From positions 1 to 36,308 of the forward strand of contig JAABUB010000032.1 of the NCBI GenBank assembly GCA_011389575.1: a stretch of DNA of 36,308 bases. Direction: 5' to 3'. Each line of letters starts with the position of its first letter. Within the stretch, counting starts at the first letter, position 1. A program made the translations under genes and the position numbers. The DNA is from Desulfotignum sp. Lineage in GTDB: Bacteria; Desulfobacterota; Desulfobacteria; Desulfobacterales; Desulfobacteraceae. The notes under the pieces were generated by a model. It made no database searches. It had not been told where the DNA came from and saw only the letters and a list, made by a program, of their open reading frames with translations. Positions 24,036 through 32,909 of the stretch are shown here, one piece after another.

Positions 24036-24102
24036 TCATGAAAGAATTCGGTGGGTTCTCCAGTTCTTTCATATAAAAAATATGGTAAAAGGAAAGTGCA
24101 AT

Positions 24103-24525
24103 ATGGTGCTGCAGATCACCCCTGATATTCAGATTCCTGACAATGAAATTGTGTTGGAAGCCATCCGTGCCCAGGGGGCAGGAGGGCAGCATGTCAACAA
24201 GGTTGCAAGTGCTATCCACCTGCGGTTTGATATCGCAGCCTCCAGCCTGCCCGAGGAGGTAAAAACAAGGCTTTTTGCATTCCGGGACCAGCGGATTTCC
24301 AAGGAGGGCACCATTGTCATCAAAGCCCAGCAGTTCCGCAGCCAGGAGAAAAACAAGGAAGATGCACTGAAACGGCTTAAAAAACTGGTTCTCCAGGCCA
24401 TGTCCCGGCCCAAAAAACGCAAACCCACCCGTGTGTCAAAAAGAGCCCAGAAAAAGCGCCTGGACAAAAAAACCAAAAGGGGCTATGTGAAGCGGCTGCG
24501 CAAACCTGTATCACCGGAAGACTGA
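24103..24525 (+). CDS. arfB: Alternative ribosome-rescue factor ArfB (YaeJ)
   Basis: The 140-residue product has the release-factor GGQ motif (AQGAGGQHVNKVAS) in an RF-domain 3 fold. The tail is very basic (PKKRKPTRVSKRAQKKRLDKK, by position about 100-120), as in ArfB, which inserts it into the empty mRNA channel to free stalled ribosomes by hydrolysing peptidyl-tRNA. E. coli ArfB is also 140 residues. It lacks the stop-codon-reading domain of full release factors. The start at 24103 follows AAAGGAAAG; an in-frame ATG at 24082 would put that site inside the gene. Confidence 0.93.
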   Translation: MVLQITPDIQIPDNEIVLEAIRAQGAGGQHVNKVASAIHLRFDIAASSLPEEVKTRLFAFRDQRISKEGTIVIKAQQFRSQEKNKEDALKRLKKLVLQAMSRPKKRKPTRVSKRAQKKRLDKKTKRGYVKRLRKPVSPED

Positions 24526-24611
24526 GAAATGATTGACCTGATTTTTTTGGAGCCGGGGCGCACCGCATCCTTATGTGGAAGCAATCTCCACAAAACAGGC
24601 TGGCCAGATCT

Positions 24612-26789
24612 CTATACCGCATCCAGCACCTGTCTGACCCTTGCGGCCAGTCCGTTGACGCTGAAGGGCTTCTGGATGAACTGGACATCTTGTTCCAGAA
24701 TGCCGTGATGGGCAATGACATTGGATGTGTATCCTGACATGTACAACACCTTTATGCCGGGATGGGTTTTGCTGACTTTCAGGTAAAGATCTTTTCCGTT
24801 CATGCCCGGCATGACAACATCGGTGAGCATCATGTGAATTTTTCCCTCATGACCGGAGACTGTTTCCAAAGCCTTTTCGCCATTGGCTGCAACAAGCACC
24901 TTATAGCCTTTGTTTTTCAAAACAGTATGGGCCAGCTCCCGCACCTGTTCATTGTCTTCCACCAGCAGAATTGTTTCAGTGCCGGCAAGATTGTTTTCTT
25001 TGTCTCCTGTGGCAACCGGTTTCATTTCCCTATCCTGTGCAAGGGGCAGGTAAATTTTAAAGGTTGTTCCTTTTTCAGGCTCGGAATACACCCAGACGTT
25101 TCCGCCGTGCTGTTTAACAATGCCGTATACCGTGGCAAGCCCCAGTCCCGTGCCCTGGTCTCCTTTGGTGGAAAAAAAGGGTTCAAATATGTTTTTGCAG
25201 GTCTGCTCATCCATGCCGGATCCGGTATCACTGACAGCCAGCAGGGCATAATTACCCGGCACAACCCCCTGGCGGGATTGTGCATAGGATGCATCCAGCT
25301 CCATCCGGCTGCTTTCTATGGTAAGATATCCCCCATCAGGCATGGCATCTGCGGCATTCACCACCAGGTTCATTACCACCTGTTCCAGCTGGCCGATATC
25401 TGCCATCACAATCTGGGGTTCGGCAGACAATGCCAGGGTGATGTGAATGTTTTCCCGGATGGTGCGCTGCAGCAGGGGCTGGAAATTTTTCACTGCCTGG
25501 TTGATATCCACGGGCTTGACCGCAAGGGTTTGTTTCCGGCTGAAAGCCAGCAGCTGGCGCACCAGATCCCGGGCACGCAGCCCTGCCTGTAAAACCGAAT
25601 TTACCGATTTCTGCTGATTTTCTGTTATCCCGGGATCTGTAAGCAGCAACTCACTGTAACCTAAGATGGGGGACAGCAGATTGTTCAAATCATGGGCAAC
25701 ACCCCCGGCCAGGCGGCCGATGGACTCCATTTTCTGAATCTGCCGGTATTGCTCCTCCATCCGGTCTTTTTCTTTTTGCATCTGTTTGTAGTCGGACAGG
25801 TCCAGATCAATAGAGAACAACTCTTTTTCCCCGGCATGGCTGGTTATCATGACATGGCTGGAAAAAACCGGAACCGGTTTTCCTGAACGGTTCTGCAGAA
25901 CCATTTCCCCGGCCGGTATGGGGATTCCTTTTTCATGCCAGGCCTGTAAGGCTTTAACCGTCTGGGTGCGCATGTCATCAGGGATGATCAAATCTTCAAG
26001 CCGTTGGCCAAAGGCCTGTTCGCGGGAATATCCATACACGTGTTCACTGGCATGGTTCCAGAATATCACTTTGCGCGCTTTGTCATATCCCTGGATGGGT
26101 ATGCTCTGTACCGCATCAAACACTGCATGGAGCCGCGCTTCGCTTTGCTGCAGATTTTTCCGGGCAGCCTGTTCTTTTTCAAAGGTTTTTTTCAAGCTGT
26201 GCAGCATTAAAGCGGTTGTCGTGGAAATCAAGGCATTGATGAACAAAAAATTGCCAGTCATCACCAGCCATTGTTCAAGGGGGTTTTCCGATAAGATATT
26301 CCAGTGCAGCATACCGTTTCCAATAAAAACAGCAATCACACCAAAAGTCAGTGCATTGCATGCCAGGCTGATAAAAGCAGCTTTGAGATCATAAATGGTG
26401 CTCACAATGATGGATGCCCCCAGCAGCCACACATACCCGGCACCAACAGGCCCGAGAATAACCATTAATCCCGTACCCAGAGAAAACAGAACAATAAAAA
26501 TCATGCTGGCGCGGATTTTCAAAGACAAGTTTTTTGAAAACAATACCGCAACAGTTCCGAGGTAGGCAGCCAGATCCAACATGGCGACATTTCCCAGCCC
26601 TTCAGCCATGGAAAGAAAAATGGAAGGCACCAGCACAAAAGGACCCAAAAAACTGGCAGTAAAGCAGATGATGAACAAAATGCGCTCCTGCCAGAAAGTG
26701 AAAGGATCAGTTTCCCAGACATAGGCAGGCAGCAGTTTTTTCTCCAGGGCATGCCATACCAGCTTTATTTTATCGTACAAATTGCTCAT
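24612..26789 (-). CDS. Hybrid sensor histidine kinase with membrane domain and C-terminal receiver
   Basis: The 725-residue protein has about six membrane segments in residues 35-195, a PAS domain at about 215-335 (VFDAVQSIPIQGYD, PVPVFSSHVMITS), a HisKA domain with His366 in GGVAHDLNNLLSPILGYSE, an HATPase domain (NLVVNAADAM, SDTGSGMD, GDQGTGLGLATVYGIVKQHGG) and a receiver (about 600-725) with Asp657 in MLTDVVMPG and Lys near FIQKPF. This class passes phosphate within the protein or to separate regulators. The N-terminal domain resembles no sensor I can name. It is convergent with arfB and no partner regulator is adjacent. Confidence 0.92.
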   Translation of the reverse strand: MSNLYDKIKLVWHALEKKLLPAYVWETDPFTFWQERILFIICFTASFLGPFVLVPSIFLSMAEGLGNVAMLDLAAYLGTVAVLFSKNLSLKIRASMIFIVLFSLGTGLMVILGPVGAGYVWLLGASIIVSTIYDLKAAFISLACNALTFGVIAVFIGNGMLHWNILSENPLEQWLVMTGNFLFINALISTTTALMLHSLKKTFEKEQAARKNLQQSEARLHAVFDAVQSIPIQGYDKARKVIFWNHASEHVYGYSREQAFGQRLEDLIIPDDMRTQTVKALQAWHEKGIPIPAGEMVLQNRSGKPVPVFSSHVMITSHAGEKELFSIDLDLSDYKQMQKEKDRMEEQYRQIQKMESIGRLAGGVAHDLNNLLSPILGYSELLLTDPGITENQQKSVNSVLQAGLRARDLVRQLLAFSRKQTLAVKPVDINQAVKNFQPLLQRTIRENIHITLALSAEPQIVMADIGQLEQVVMNLVVNAADAMPDGGYLTIESSRMELDASYAQSRQGVVPGNYALLAVSDTGSGMDEQTCKNIFEPFFSTKGDQGTGLGLATVYGIVKQHGGNVWVYSEPEKGTTFKIYLPLAQDREMKPVATGDKENNLAGTETILLVEDNEQVRELAHTVLKNKGYKVLVAANGEKALETVSGHEGKIHMMLTDVVMPGMNGKDLYLKVSKTHPGIKVLYMSGYTSNVIAHHGILEQDVQFIQKPFSVNGLAARVRQVLDAV

Positions 26790-26902
26790 GCATTAATTCC
26801 TGTGCGGTTCTATGTTTCATCCAAAGAGTTCTTTTCTTATACGCAAAGATCCGCTCCCGGTCAACCAGAAGGTGAAAAGTTCGGATTATGACGGAATGGT
26901 GC

Positions 26903-26931
26903 TTGACACTGCAAAAAAGAAATGATATTAA
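26903..26931 (+). promoter_or_regulatory. Sigma-70 promoter of tRNA-Pro
   Basis: TTGACA (26903-26908) and TATTAA (26926-26931) are separated by 17 bp. Transcription would begin near 26938, about 11 bases before the tRNA 5' end. Confidence 0.8.
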
Positions 26932-26948
26932 CCCAGTCTGTTTTGATT

Positions 26949-27025
26949 CGGGGCGTAGCGCAGTCTGGTAGCGCACTTGTCTGGGGGACAAGTGGTCGCA
27001 AGTTCAAATCTTGCCGTCCCGACCA
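26949..27025 (+). tRNA. tRNA-Pro (anticodon GGG)
   Basis: A 77-nt cloverleaf can be drawn. Acceptor stem CGGGGCG pairs with CGTCCCG (one G-U), the D arm is GCGCAGTCTGGTAGCGC, the anticodon stem CTTGT/ACAAG encloses CTGGGGG with anticodon GGG, and the T loop is TTCAAAT. The CCA end is encoded. It reads CCC and CCU proline codons. Confidence 0.97.
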
Positions 27026-27033
27026 TTGATTAT

Positions 27034-27068
27034 AAAGGCTTCCGGCGGTTCCGTCAGAAGCCTTTTTT
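27034..27068 (+). terminator. Rho-independent terminator of tRNA-Pro
   Basis: AAAGGCTTC and GAAGCCTTT pair into a 9-bp stem around a G+C-rich loop, and the 3' arm runs directly into a T-run (TTTTTT). Confidence 0.85.
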
Positions 27069-27241
27069 GTTGAATATTATTTATCCATGGTGGCAGCATT
27101 TGATGAATATGCCTTGTTCAACCATAAGATTTTGTACTGAATTTCCTCTGACAAGCAAAACAACCTGTTGTTTTTGTCCAAAATTATGTGTAATATGTTT
27201 ATAAAATATTATTTCGGTTATCATATAAACAGAGATTACAT

Positions 27242-27595
27242 ATGACTGACAAGATGCAAGATAACCAGCATCATGCAATTCGATCAGAAGTGCGCAGCAC
27301 AGCTTCAGAATTTGCAAGCATTTCATTCAAACCTTCAGGGGCTGCACTGGAATACCAATTCAGATTGCGTGATTTTTCCGCTTCCGGTCTGGGCCTTCTG
27401 GTAAAACAAGATTCCAAGCTTTTGAAACATATAAATACCGGTGATATTGTTTTTGCAAAATATTACAAGGAAGATGCCGCAACCCCGCCTGAACACCTTA
27501 AAGTACAGATCCAGCACATTTCTCCGCCTTTTAGCGGAAAGCCTGAAAACCATGTGATCGTGGGTCTGTGTTTCCTCGAAAAAACACAAAAATAA
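27242..27595 (+). CDS. Single-domain PilZ protein (c-di-GMP receptor)
   Basis: The 117-residue protein shows both PilZ motifs: RxxxR (RSEVR, about residues 15-19) and DxSxxG (DFSASG, about 44-49) followed by LGLLV. PilZ domains bind cyclic di-GMP through these residues and relay the signal to motility, exopolysaccharide or transcription systems. It has no other domain, so its output is through a partner. Its ribosome site is weak and the flanks are AT-rich, suggesting its own promoter; it stands alone between the tRNA and the antiporter operon. Confidence 0.82.
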   Translation: MTDKMQDNQHHAIRSEVRSTASEFASISFKPSGAALEYQFRLRDFSASGLGLLVKQDSKLLKHINTGDIVFAKYYKEDAATPPEHLKVQIQHISPPFSGKPENHVIVGLCFLEKTQK

Positions 27596-27726
27596 TGCAA
27601 ACTGCATTGCAGACAAGACGCTTTTGCCTGCAGCCTTTTTCTGAAAAAAAGGCATAGAAACCTGCCGTATCTGTCTGGTAAATTAACCTTGACATTCTGT
27701 GCTTTATTTATTAGGTCAATTGAGCT

Positions 27727-27742
27727 TGGCAGGCTGATTGCC
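27727..27742 (+). promoter_or_regulatory. Probable sigma-54 promoter of antiporter/kinase operon
   Basis: TGGCAGGCTGATTGCC matches TGGCA, G and TTGC of the sigma-54 consensus with GG and GC ten bases apart. It lies 34 bp before the antiporter ATG. A sigma-70-like TTGACA at 27689 lacks a good -10. Confidence 0.65.
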
Positions 27743-27775
27743 TGTATTTATCAGTAAACCAGGAGAAATGAAATC

Positions 27776-29317
27776 ATGAAGTTGAATGAACTTGTACTTG
27801 TCATGATGCTGGTTGGTTTTTTTGTTTTTACAGCAAATGTTTTTGCAGGGGATAATGATCCGGAACATGGGAATGCAGCCGGTCAGACGACAATGGCACA
27901 GCAGGCATATGCATCAGAACCTGGATCCGGAGGCGGACACGGCAATGAAGGCGGTCATGCCGGGGGTCACGGCCATCCGGACCTGGGCAGGGTGCTGCCC
28001 CTGTATGCCTGCATCCCCTTTGCCTGCATGCTGCTGTCCATTGCCCTTCTGCCCCTTGTTGCCGGCACCTTCTGGCACCACCATTTCGGCAAGATTTCCG
28101 CTTTCTGGGCCGCCTGCCTGGCCATTCCCTTTGTGGCGGTGTACAAAGGGGATGCGGTTTACGAAATTCTGCACATTATTCTGGCGGATTATGTGCCGTT
28201 CATCATTTTATTGTGGGCCCTGTTTACGGTATCGGGCGGGATTCTTTTGCGGGGTACCCTGCGGGGCACCCCTGCGGTGAACACCGGTATTATTCTTTTG
28301 GGCACCATTCTGGCCTCCTGGATGGGAACAACAGGTGCGGCCATGCTGCTGATCCGGCCGTTTCTGCGGGCCAATAATTTTCGAAAAAACCGGACATTCA
28401 TGGTGGTATTTTTTATATTTCTGGTGGCCAATGTGGGCGGATCTTTGACCCCTCTGGGAGACCCGCCCCTGTTTTTGGGCTTTCTCCATGGGGTAAGTTT
28501 TTTCTGGACACTGAAGATTCTGCCCCACATGCTGGTGGTCAGCGGGATCCTGCTGGTGATCTATTTTTTCCTTGACACCTGGAATTTCAAAAAAGAAGGG
28601 GCGGTTGTGCCGGATGACGGGGAGAAAAAGCCCCTGCGCCTGGTGGGAACCTACAACTTCCTCTTTTTAGGGGGCATTGTAGTGGCCGTACTCATGAGCG
28701 GCATCCTGGACCTGGGACAAATAAGCACGTTTGGGGTTCATCGGGCCATCCAGGACTGGCTTCGGGATATCGGTCTCATTGTGCTGGGAATTTTTTCTTT
28801 GTGGGCCACACCCTGGACCCTGCGGGAGGAAAATGAATTTTCCTGGTTTCCCATTATCGAGGTGGCTTATCTGTTCATCGGGATTTTCATCACCATGATA
28901 CCCTGCCTGCTGCTGCTCAAGGCAGGACCTGACGGGGCCTTTGCCTTTCTGATTGCAGCGGTGGAAGAACCGTTTCATTATTTCTGGGTCACCGGTATAC
29001 TGTCTGCGTTTCTGGACAATGCCCCCACCTATCTGACCTTTTTCAACACGGCGCTGGGCAGTTTTTATGCAGGTATGGCAGAATCAGCTTCCGTGCCTTT
29101 GCTGATGACCGATAAAATGGTGTATCTCCAGGCCATTTCCACAGGCTCTGTGTTTTTCGGGGCGGTCAGTTATATCGGCAATGCCCCCAATTTCATGGTC
29201 AGATCCATTGCTGCTGAGTCCGGCACGGCGATGCCCAGTTTTTTCGGATATATTCTCAAATATTCCCTGGTGTTTCTGATTCCCACCTTTGTGGTTGTCA
29301 CCTTTATTTTCTTTTAA
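27776..29317 (+). CDS. CitMHS_2/NhaD-type sodium:proton antiporter with His-rich N-terminus
   Basis: The 513-residue protein has about 12-13 membrane segments. It begins with a signal-like segment (about 5-25), then an extracytoplasmic His/Gly-rich stretch (GGGHGNEGGHAGGHGHPD, about 53-70), then the transporter body with motifs typical of the ion-transporter fold (NVGGSLTPLGDPPLFLGFL, and SAFLDNAPTYLTFFNTALG) as seen in NhaD, ArsB-like and citrate carriers. It should exchange Na+ and H+; related proteins move arsenite or dicarboxylates, so the solute is not certain. AGGAG lies before the ATG. It is followed by a sensor kinase 42 bp downstream. Confidence 0.85.
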   Translation: MKLNELVLVMMLVGFFVFTANVFAGDNDPEHGNAAGQTTMAQQAYASEPGSGGGHGNEGGHAGGHGHPDLGRVLPLYACIPFACMLLSIALLPLVAGTFWHHHFGKISAFWAACLAIPFVAVYKGDAVYEILHIILADYVPFIILLWALFTVSGGILLRGTLRGTPAVNTGIILLGTILASWMGTTGAAMLLIRPFLRANNFRKNRTFMVVFFIFLVANVGGSLTPLGDPPLFLGFLHGVSFFWTLKILPHMLVVSGILLVIYFFLDTWNFKKEGAVVPDDGEKKPLRLVGTYNFLFLGGIVVAVLMSGILDLGQISTFGVHRAIQDWLRDIGLIVLGIFSLWATPWTLREENEFSWFPIIEVAYLFIGIFITMIPCLLLLKAGPDGAFAFLIAAVEEPFHYFWVTGILSAFLDNAPTYLTFFNTALGSFYAGMAESASVPLLMTDKMVYLQAISTGSVFFGAVSYIGNAPNFMVRSIAAESGTAMPSFFGYILKYSLVFLIPTFVVVTFIFF

Positions 29318-29359
29318 TATACTGTCAGTGACAGGGGATTGCCGGAAAAAGGAGCTGCC

Positions 29360-31423
29360 ATGTATTTTGATTTAAAGGGATTGAAGCTTGCCCTCATAGG
29401 CGGCGGTGACCCCTGCAAAGAAATTCTGGATCACCTCACCGGACCCGGATTGAAAGAGATGGGCGTACAGGTGCTCATGGTGGCTGATACCATAGATATT
29501 TCCCGGGGCATTGTCCGGGCAAAAGAACGCAACATTCCCACTGCAAATAATTATAATGCGGTTTGTGAACTTTCAGATCTGGATGTGATTTTGAAACTGA
29601 AAAATGATGAACTGCTCTCAAGCATCCTGGAAAAGGTGAATTCCGAAGGGGTAAACGTCATTGATCTGGACAAATACGGTGCCATGTCCTTTATCAATTT
29701 TTTAAAGACGGAAGCCGAAAAAATCCGGATCAGAAAACGCATCCAGAGCCGGAATCTGAGCAAAGAAGAGACCGTTGAACTGTTTGAACGCTTTTCCACC
29801 CGGATCAGTGAAATTGCGGAAAGCCGCATTGCCTATCTGGAAGAGGAACGCCGGGACCTGCAGAAAGTGGAAAAAGAACTGAACCAGATCATCCAGGGCA
29901 GCATGATCCCCATCTTTATCATCAACAATGAACACATCATCACCCACTGGAATACGGCATGTGAAGAACTCACCGGGTACCCGGCTTATGAACTGGTGGG
30001 AACCGACCGGCAGTGGGCCCCTTTCCGGGCTGCCAAGCGTCCCATCCTGGCGGATGTGGTGGTGGCACAGATGGATGAAAAAGAGGTGCAGAAATATTAC
30101 GGCAATGCCTGGCGCAAATGCAAGATAATCAATGAAGCCTATGAGGCGGAAGATTTTTTTCCACACCTGGGAGAAAACGGAAAATGGATATTTTTTACCG
30201 CCGCCCCCATCAAATCACCGGATGGAAAAATCATCGGTGCCATACAGACCCTGCGGGACAGAACCGAAGACAAAAAAGCCCAGGAGGAAATTGAACTCCA
30301 GGACCAGGAATTGTCCAGACTCCATGAAAAATACAAAAAATCAGAAGAAAAATACCGGTCCCTTTTCAATGAAAACCCCAATCCTATTTTTATCATTGAC
30401 AGCCAGACCTTTGAAATCCTGGATGTGAACCACAGGGTTCAGGAAAATTACGGGTATTCCAAATCCGAACTCCTGGGCACATCTTTTCTAAAGATCGGTG
30501 AAAAATCTGACCAGGCCATCAAACAGGGCATGCAGGGATTGACCCAGGGCGGTTCCATGCTGTTCACCAAAAAACGCCACCGGCGGAAAACCGGCCAGGC
30601 CTTTTTTGTGAACATCAAGGTAGTCAAGGTGGTTTTCAGCCACCGGGATGTGCTCATTGCCTCCACCACAGACATCACCGAAAGCGTGGAAAAAGAAACC
30701 CAGCTGATCCAGGCCGGCAAACTGGCCACCCTGGGCACCATGGCTGCGGGCATGGCCCATGAAATCAACCAGCCGTTGAATGTGATCCAGATCTGTGCGG
30801 ATCTGATCCAGAAAATGGTGAAAAAGAAGGTGCCCATTCCTGATGATGAACTGGTGAGTATGGCAAAAGATATTATTGAAAACGTGGCACAGGCTTCCGG
30901 GGTGATCAGGCATGTAAGGGATTTTGCCAGACAGTCTGAGCGGGATGTGGAAAAACTCAACATCAACGATCCCATCACAGATGTATTCAAGGTAATGGGC
31001 CATCAGCTTTCGGTCCATTCCATTGAAAAAACCCTGGAGCTGGATGGAAATCTGCCCCGGATACAGGCTGAACACAACCGTCTGGAGCAGGTGTTCATCA
31101 ATCTGGTGACCAATGCCATTGATGCCATGGATGAAAAGGCTTCGAAAACACAGGGGGCTGTCAAAAAAATGCTGACCATCAAAACCTTTGCAAAAAACGG
31201 TTATGTAATGGCCACAGTGTCCGATACCGGGGTGGGGATGAATGAAGCGGTGAAAAACAGGATTTTTGAACCTTTTTTTACCACCAAGGGCACAGGCAAA
31301 GGCACTGGTCTGGGAACCAGCATTTGCTTCGGGATTATCAAGGATTACAGCGGCACCATTGATGTGGAAAGCGTGGAAGGCGAGGGATCCTGTTTTACCA
31401 TTCAATTTCCGGCCATAAATTAA
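29360..31423 (+). CDS. Soluble sensor histidine kinase: NAD-binding-like domain, two PAS, HisKA, HATPase
   Basis: The 687-residue protein has no membrane segment. Residues 1-115 look like a Rossmann-type nucleotide domain (KLALIGGGDPCKEIL, VQVLMVADTIDISRG, SDLDVILKL), like the N-terminal region of XdhC/TrkA-type regulators. PAS domains follow at about 175-305 and 332-440, a coiled coil between them, then a HisKA domain with His467 in GMAHEINQPLNVI and an HATPase domain (NLVTNAIDAMD, SDTGVGM, GTGLGTSICFGIIKDY). It should respond to a cytosolic signal, perhaps redox or nucleotide state. The ATG at 29360 follows AAGGAG; a TTG at 29339 is less likely. No cognate regulator lies next to it. Confidence 0.9.
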   Translation: MYFDLKGLKLALIGGGDPCKEILDHLTGPGLKEMGVQVLMVADTIDISRGIVRAKERNIPTANNYNAVCELSDLDVILKLKNDELLSSILEKVNSEGVNVIDLDKYGAMSFINFLKTEAEKIRIRKRIQSRNLSKEETVELFERFSTRISEIAESRIAYLEEERRDLQKVEKELNQIIQGSMIPIFIINNEHIITHWNTACEELTGYPAYELVGTDRQWAPFRAAKRPILADVVVAQMDEKEVQKYYGNAWRKCKIINEAYEAEDFFPHLGENGKWIFFTAAPIKSPDGKIIGAIQTLRDRTEDKKAQEEIELQDQELSRLHEKYKKSEEKYRSLFNENPNPIFIIDSQTFEILDVNHRVQENYGYSKSELLGTSFLKIGEKSDQAIKQGMQGLTQGGSMLFTKKRHRRKTGQAFFVNIKVVKVVFSHRDVLIASTTDITESVEKETQLIQAGKLATLGTMAAGMAHEINQPLNVIQICADLIQKMVKKKVPIPDDELVSMAKDIIENVAQASGVIRHVRDFARQSERDVEKLNINDPITDVFKVMGHQLSVHSIEKTLELDGNLPRIQAEHNRLEQVFINLVTNAIDAMDEKASKTQGAVKKMLTIKTFAKNGYVMATVSDTGVGMNEAVKNRIFEPFFTTKGTGKGTGLGTSICFGIIKDYSGTIDVESVEGEGSCFTIQFPAIN

Positions 31424-31505
31424 AAAAAAATCAGATGCCTGGTTGGGAGATCACTTTTTATCACATATGTTCAGAAAAGGTGAAAACACAGGTACAGGAG
31501 GTTTC

Positions 31506-32402
31506 ATGAAAATCAGAAAATTATTATTTGTGACCAAGTTTGAAAGCCTTTGCTATGATGCATTGCATTCTCTTCTTGATCTGAGAAAATCCGGTCTGGA
31601 ACATGTGGTTTTTTTAAATGTTATTGAACGTGAAAAAGTGGCCATGCGGCGGGGCAAGGGGTATGTAAAAGATGAAGAAGTCCGGCTCAAGAAAAATGCC
31701 AATATACGGTTCACCGACTGGGCGGAAAATCTTTTTGAAATGGGCCTGGAAGTAAATTCCTATATTGAAGTCTCTTCTCTGATTCCAAAAATTGTCGAGG
31801 TGGTGGAAAAAGAAAAACCTGACCTTATTGTCATCGGCCGTTCCCGGAAAGGAAAGATTGAACAGCTGTATTCCAGATCTGATATTACCGAACTGACCCG
31901 CAGATCTAAAGTGCCCATTCTGGTATTCAAGCACATGACCGAAAACAAGCTGGTGCCGGCAAAAATTTTTGAAAGGCCCTTGTTTGCCACCTCCTGGTCC
32001 AACAGCAGCGAAAAAGCAGTGGCTTACCTCAAGGAACAGGCACAGGTGATTGGGGAAATGCATATCATGCATGTGGCGGATGAAAAGGATCTGAAAACCG
32101 ACGATGCCCATATGGTACAGCAGGTGCGTAAAAAAGAAAAAAAACGGCTGGATGATCTGTGTGCGGAATTTGAAGAAAAGGGCATAACTGCCAGACCCCA
32201 TGTATATGTGGGTGATCCTGAAACAGAAATTTTACAGGCAGCCCGGGAATACCAGGCCTCCATGATCATTCTGGGCTTCAGTGACCGCACCGCCCTGATG
32301 GAGCGCTGGATGGGCTCCATTACCAGAAATATTGCCGATAAATCCCCCTATCCCTGTTTATTGTTTCCAGTGAAATACAAGGACCGGCCGGCTTCGCCTT
32401 GA
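31506..32402 (+). CDS. Tandem universal stress protein (two UspA domains)
   Basis: The 298-residue protein contains two UspA folds (about 1-145 and 155-295). Each ends in a nucleotide-binding signature: IVIGRSRKGKIEQLYSRSDI in the first and MIILGFSDRTALMERWMGSITRN in the second (G-x2-G-x9-G-S/T pattern). Such proteins bind ATP or act as stress chaperones or regulators. The start at 31506 is fixed by AGGAGG six bases upstream. It probably ends the antiporter-kinase operon, though 82 bp separate it from the kinase. Its stop lies only two bases from the convergent DUF2905 gene. Confidence 0.9.
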   Translation: MKIRKLLFVTKFESLCYDALHSLLDLRKSGLEHVVFLNVIEREKVAMRRGKGYVKDEEVRLKKNANIRFTDWAENLFEMGLEVNSYIEVSSLIPKIVEVVEKEKPDLIVIGRSRKGKIEQLYSRSDITELTRRSKVPILVFKHMTENKLVPAKIFERPLFATSWSNSSEKAVAYLKEQAQVIGEMHIMHVADEKDLKTDDAHMVQQVRKKEKKRLDDLCAEFEEKGITARPHVYVGDPETEILQAAREYQASMIILGFSDRTALMERWMGSITRNIADKSPYPCLLFPVKYKDRPASP

Positions 32403-32404
32403 TC

Positions 32405-32626
32405 TCAAAAAAACCTGCGTATGAGCCAGAAGACAAAAGAAAGAAAACCGCTGAGCAGGAGCATGCTGGTGATGGGAAAAAAGAGCTGAAAGTTCCCCCG
32501 TTTGATGTGGATGTCACCCGGCAGGTTGCCGAACCAGCCCAGGAAATTGCCAAACAGCAGGATTATCCCGCCGGTGATGACAAGCAGGAGTCCAAGGATA
32601 AGTATGATTTTGCCGATATCGTGCAT
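32405..32626 (-). CDS. DUF2905 small membrane protein
   Basis: The 73-residue protein has two membrane segments (about 7-27 and 48-70) around a short loop containing GWFGNLPGDIHIKRGN, the recognisable DUF2905 signature (GxLPGDI). Its function is unknown in all bacteria I know of. GGAG lies eight bases before the ATG. It is convergent with the universal stress gene with almost no space between, so they may share terminators in both directions. Confidence 0.88.
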   Translation of the reverse strand: MHDIGKIILILGLLLVITGGIILLFGNFLGWFGNLPGDIHIKRGNFQLFFPITSMLLLSGFLSFVFWLIRRFF

Positions 32627-32687
32627 AATGATCTCCGTCTTTTACAGTTGCATATCTGCGCTTGACAAATCCAAATCGTGAAAGTAC

Positions 32688-32699
32688 ACGTTTAAACGT
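32688..32699. promoter_or_regulatory. 12-bp palindrome ACGTTTAAACGT, candidate antitoxin operator
   Basis: The palindrome lies 20 bp before the broken Phd-type antitoxin and just after a TTGACA (32662-32667). Autoregulating antitoxins bind such sites, so it may be a surviving operator. Confidence 0.45.
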
Positions 32700-32719
32700 A
32701 CACGCTTTGGGAGGTAACC

Positions 32720-32909
32720 ATACTTGAAATCAATGTTAAAGAGGCCGGGAGCGACCTGAGTTCCATTCTTGACAGGGTTGAAAAAGGAGAAGAAACTATT
32801 AATAACACGCAGAGGAAAACGTATTGCCCGGATATCTAATTTAGATGACAAAGCCTCCCCCTTCCGGATCGTATTTTATGATGGCCTTATAGCCGTCAAT
32901 ATTCATTGA
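32720..32909 (+). pseudogene. Phd/YefM-type antitoxin pseudogene
   Basis: Translation from 32723 gives LEINVKEAGSDLSSILDRVE, KGEETI, the N-terminus of a Phd/YefM antitoxin. After codon ACTATT one extra A breaks the frame; in the next frame it continues ITRRGKRIARISNLDDK and ends at the TGA at 32907, exactly as the family should. The expected ATG is ATA (32720-32722), four bases after a good ribosome site (GGGAGGT). So it has both a lost start codon and a frameshift. No RelE/Doc-type toxin gene follows it; the next genes are on the other strand. Confidence 0.8.

Noticed and set aside
24572-24596. TGTGGA-N7-TCCACA hairpin between arfB and the hybrid kinase as terminator
   Set aside because: Only six base pairs with a seven-base loop and no T-run on the plus strand.
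27633-27653. GCCTTTTT/AAAAAGGC hairpin after the PilZ gene as terminator
   Set aside because: The stem is mostly A-T and no T-run follows; it may still end transcription, but I cannot support it.
32642-32851. 69-codon ORF on the minus strand
   Set aside because: It is antisense to the Phd pseudogene and its promoter region and has no recognisable features.
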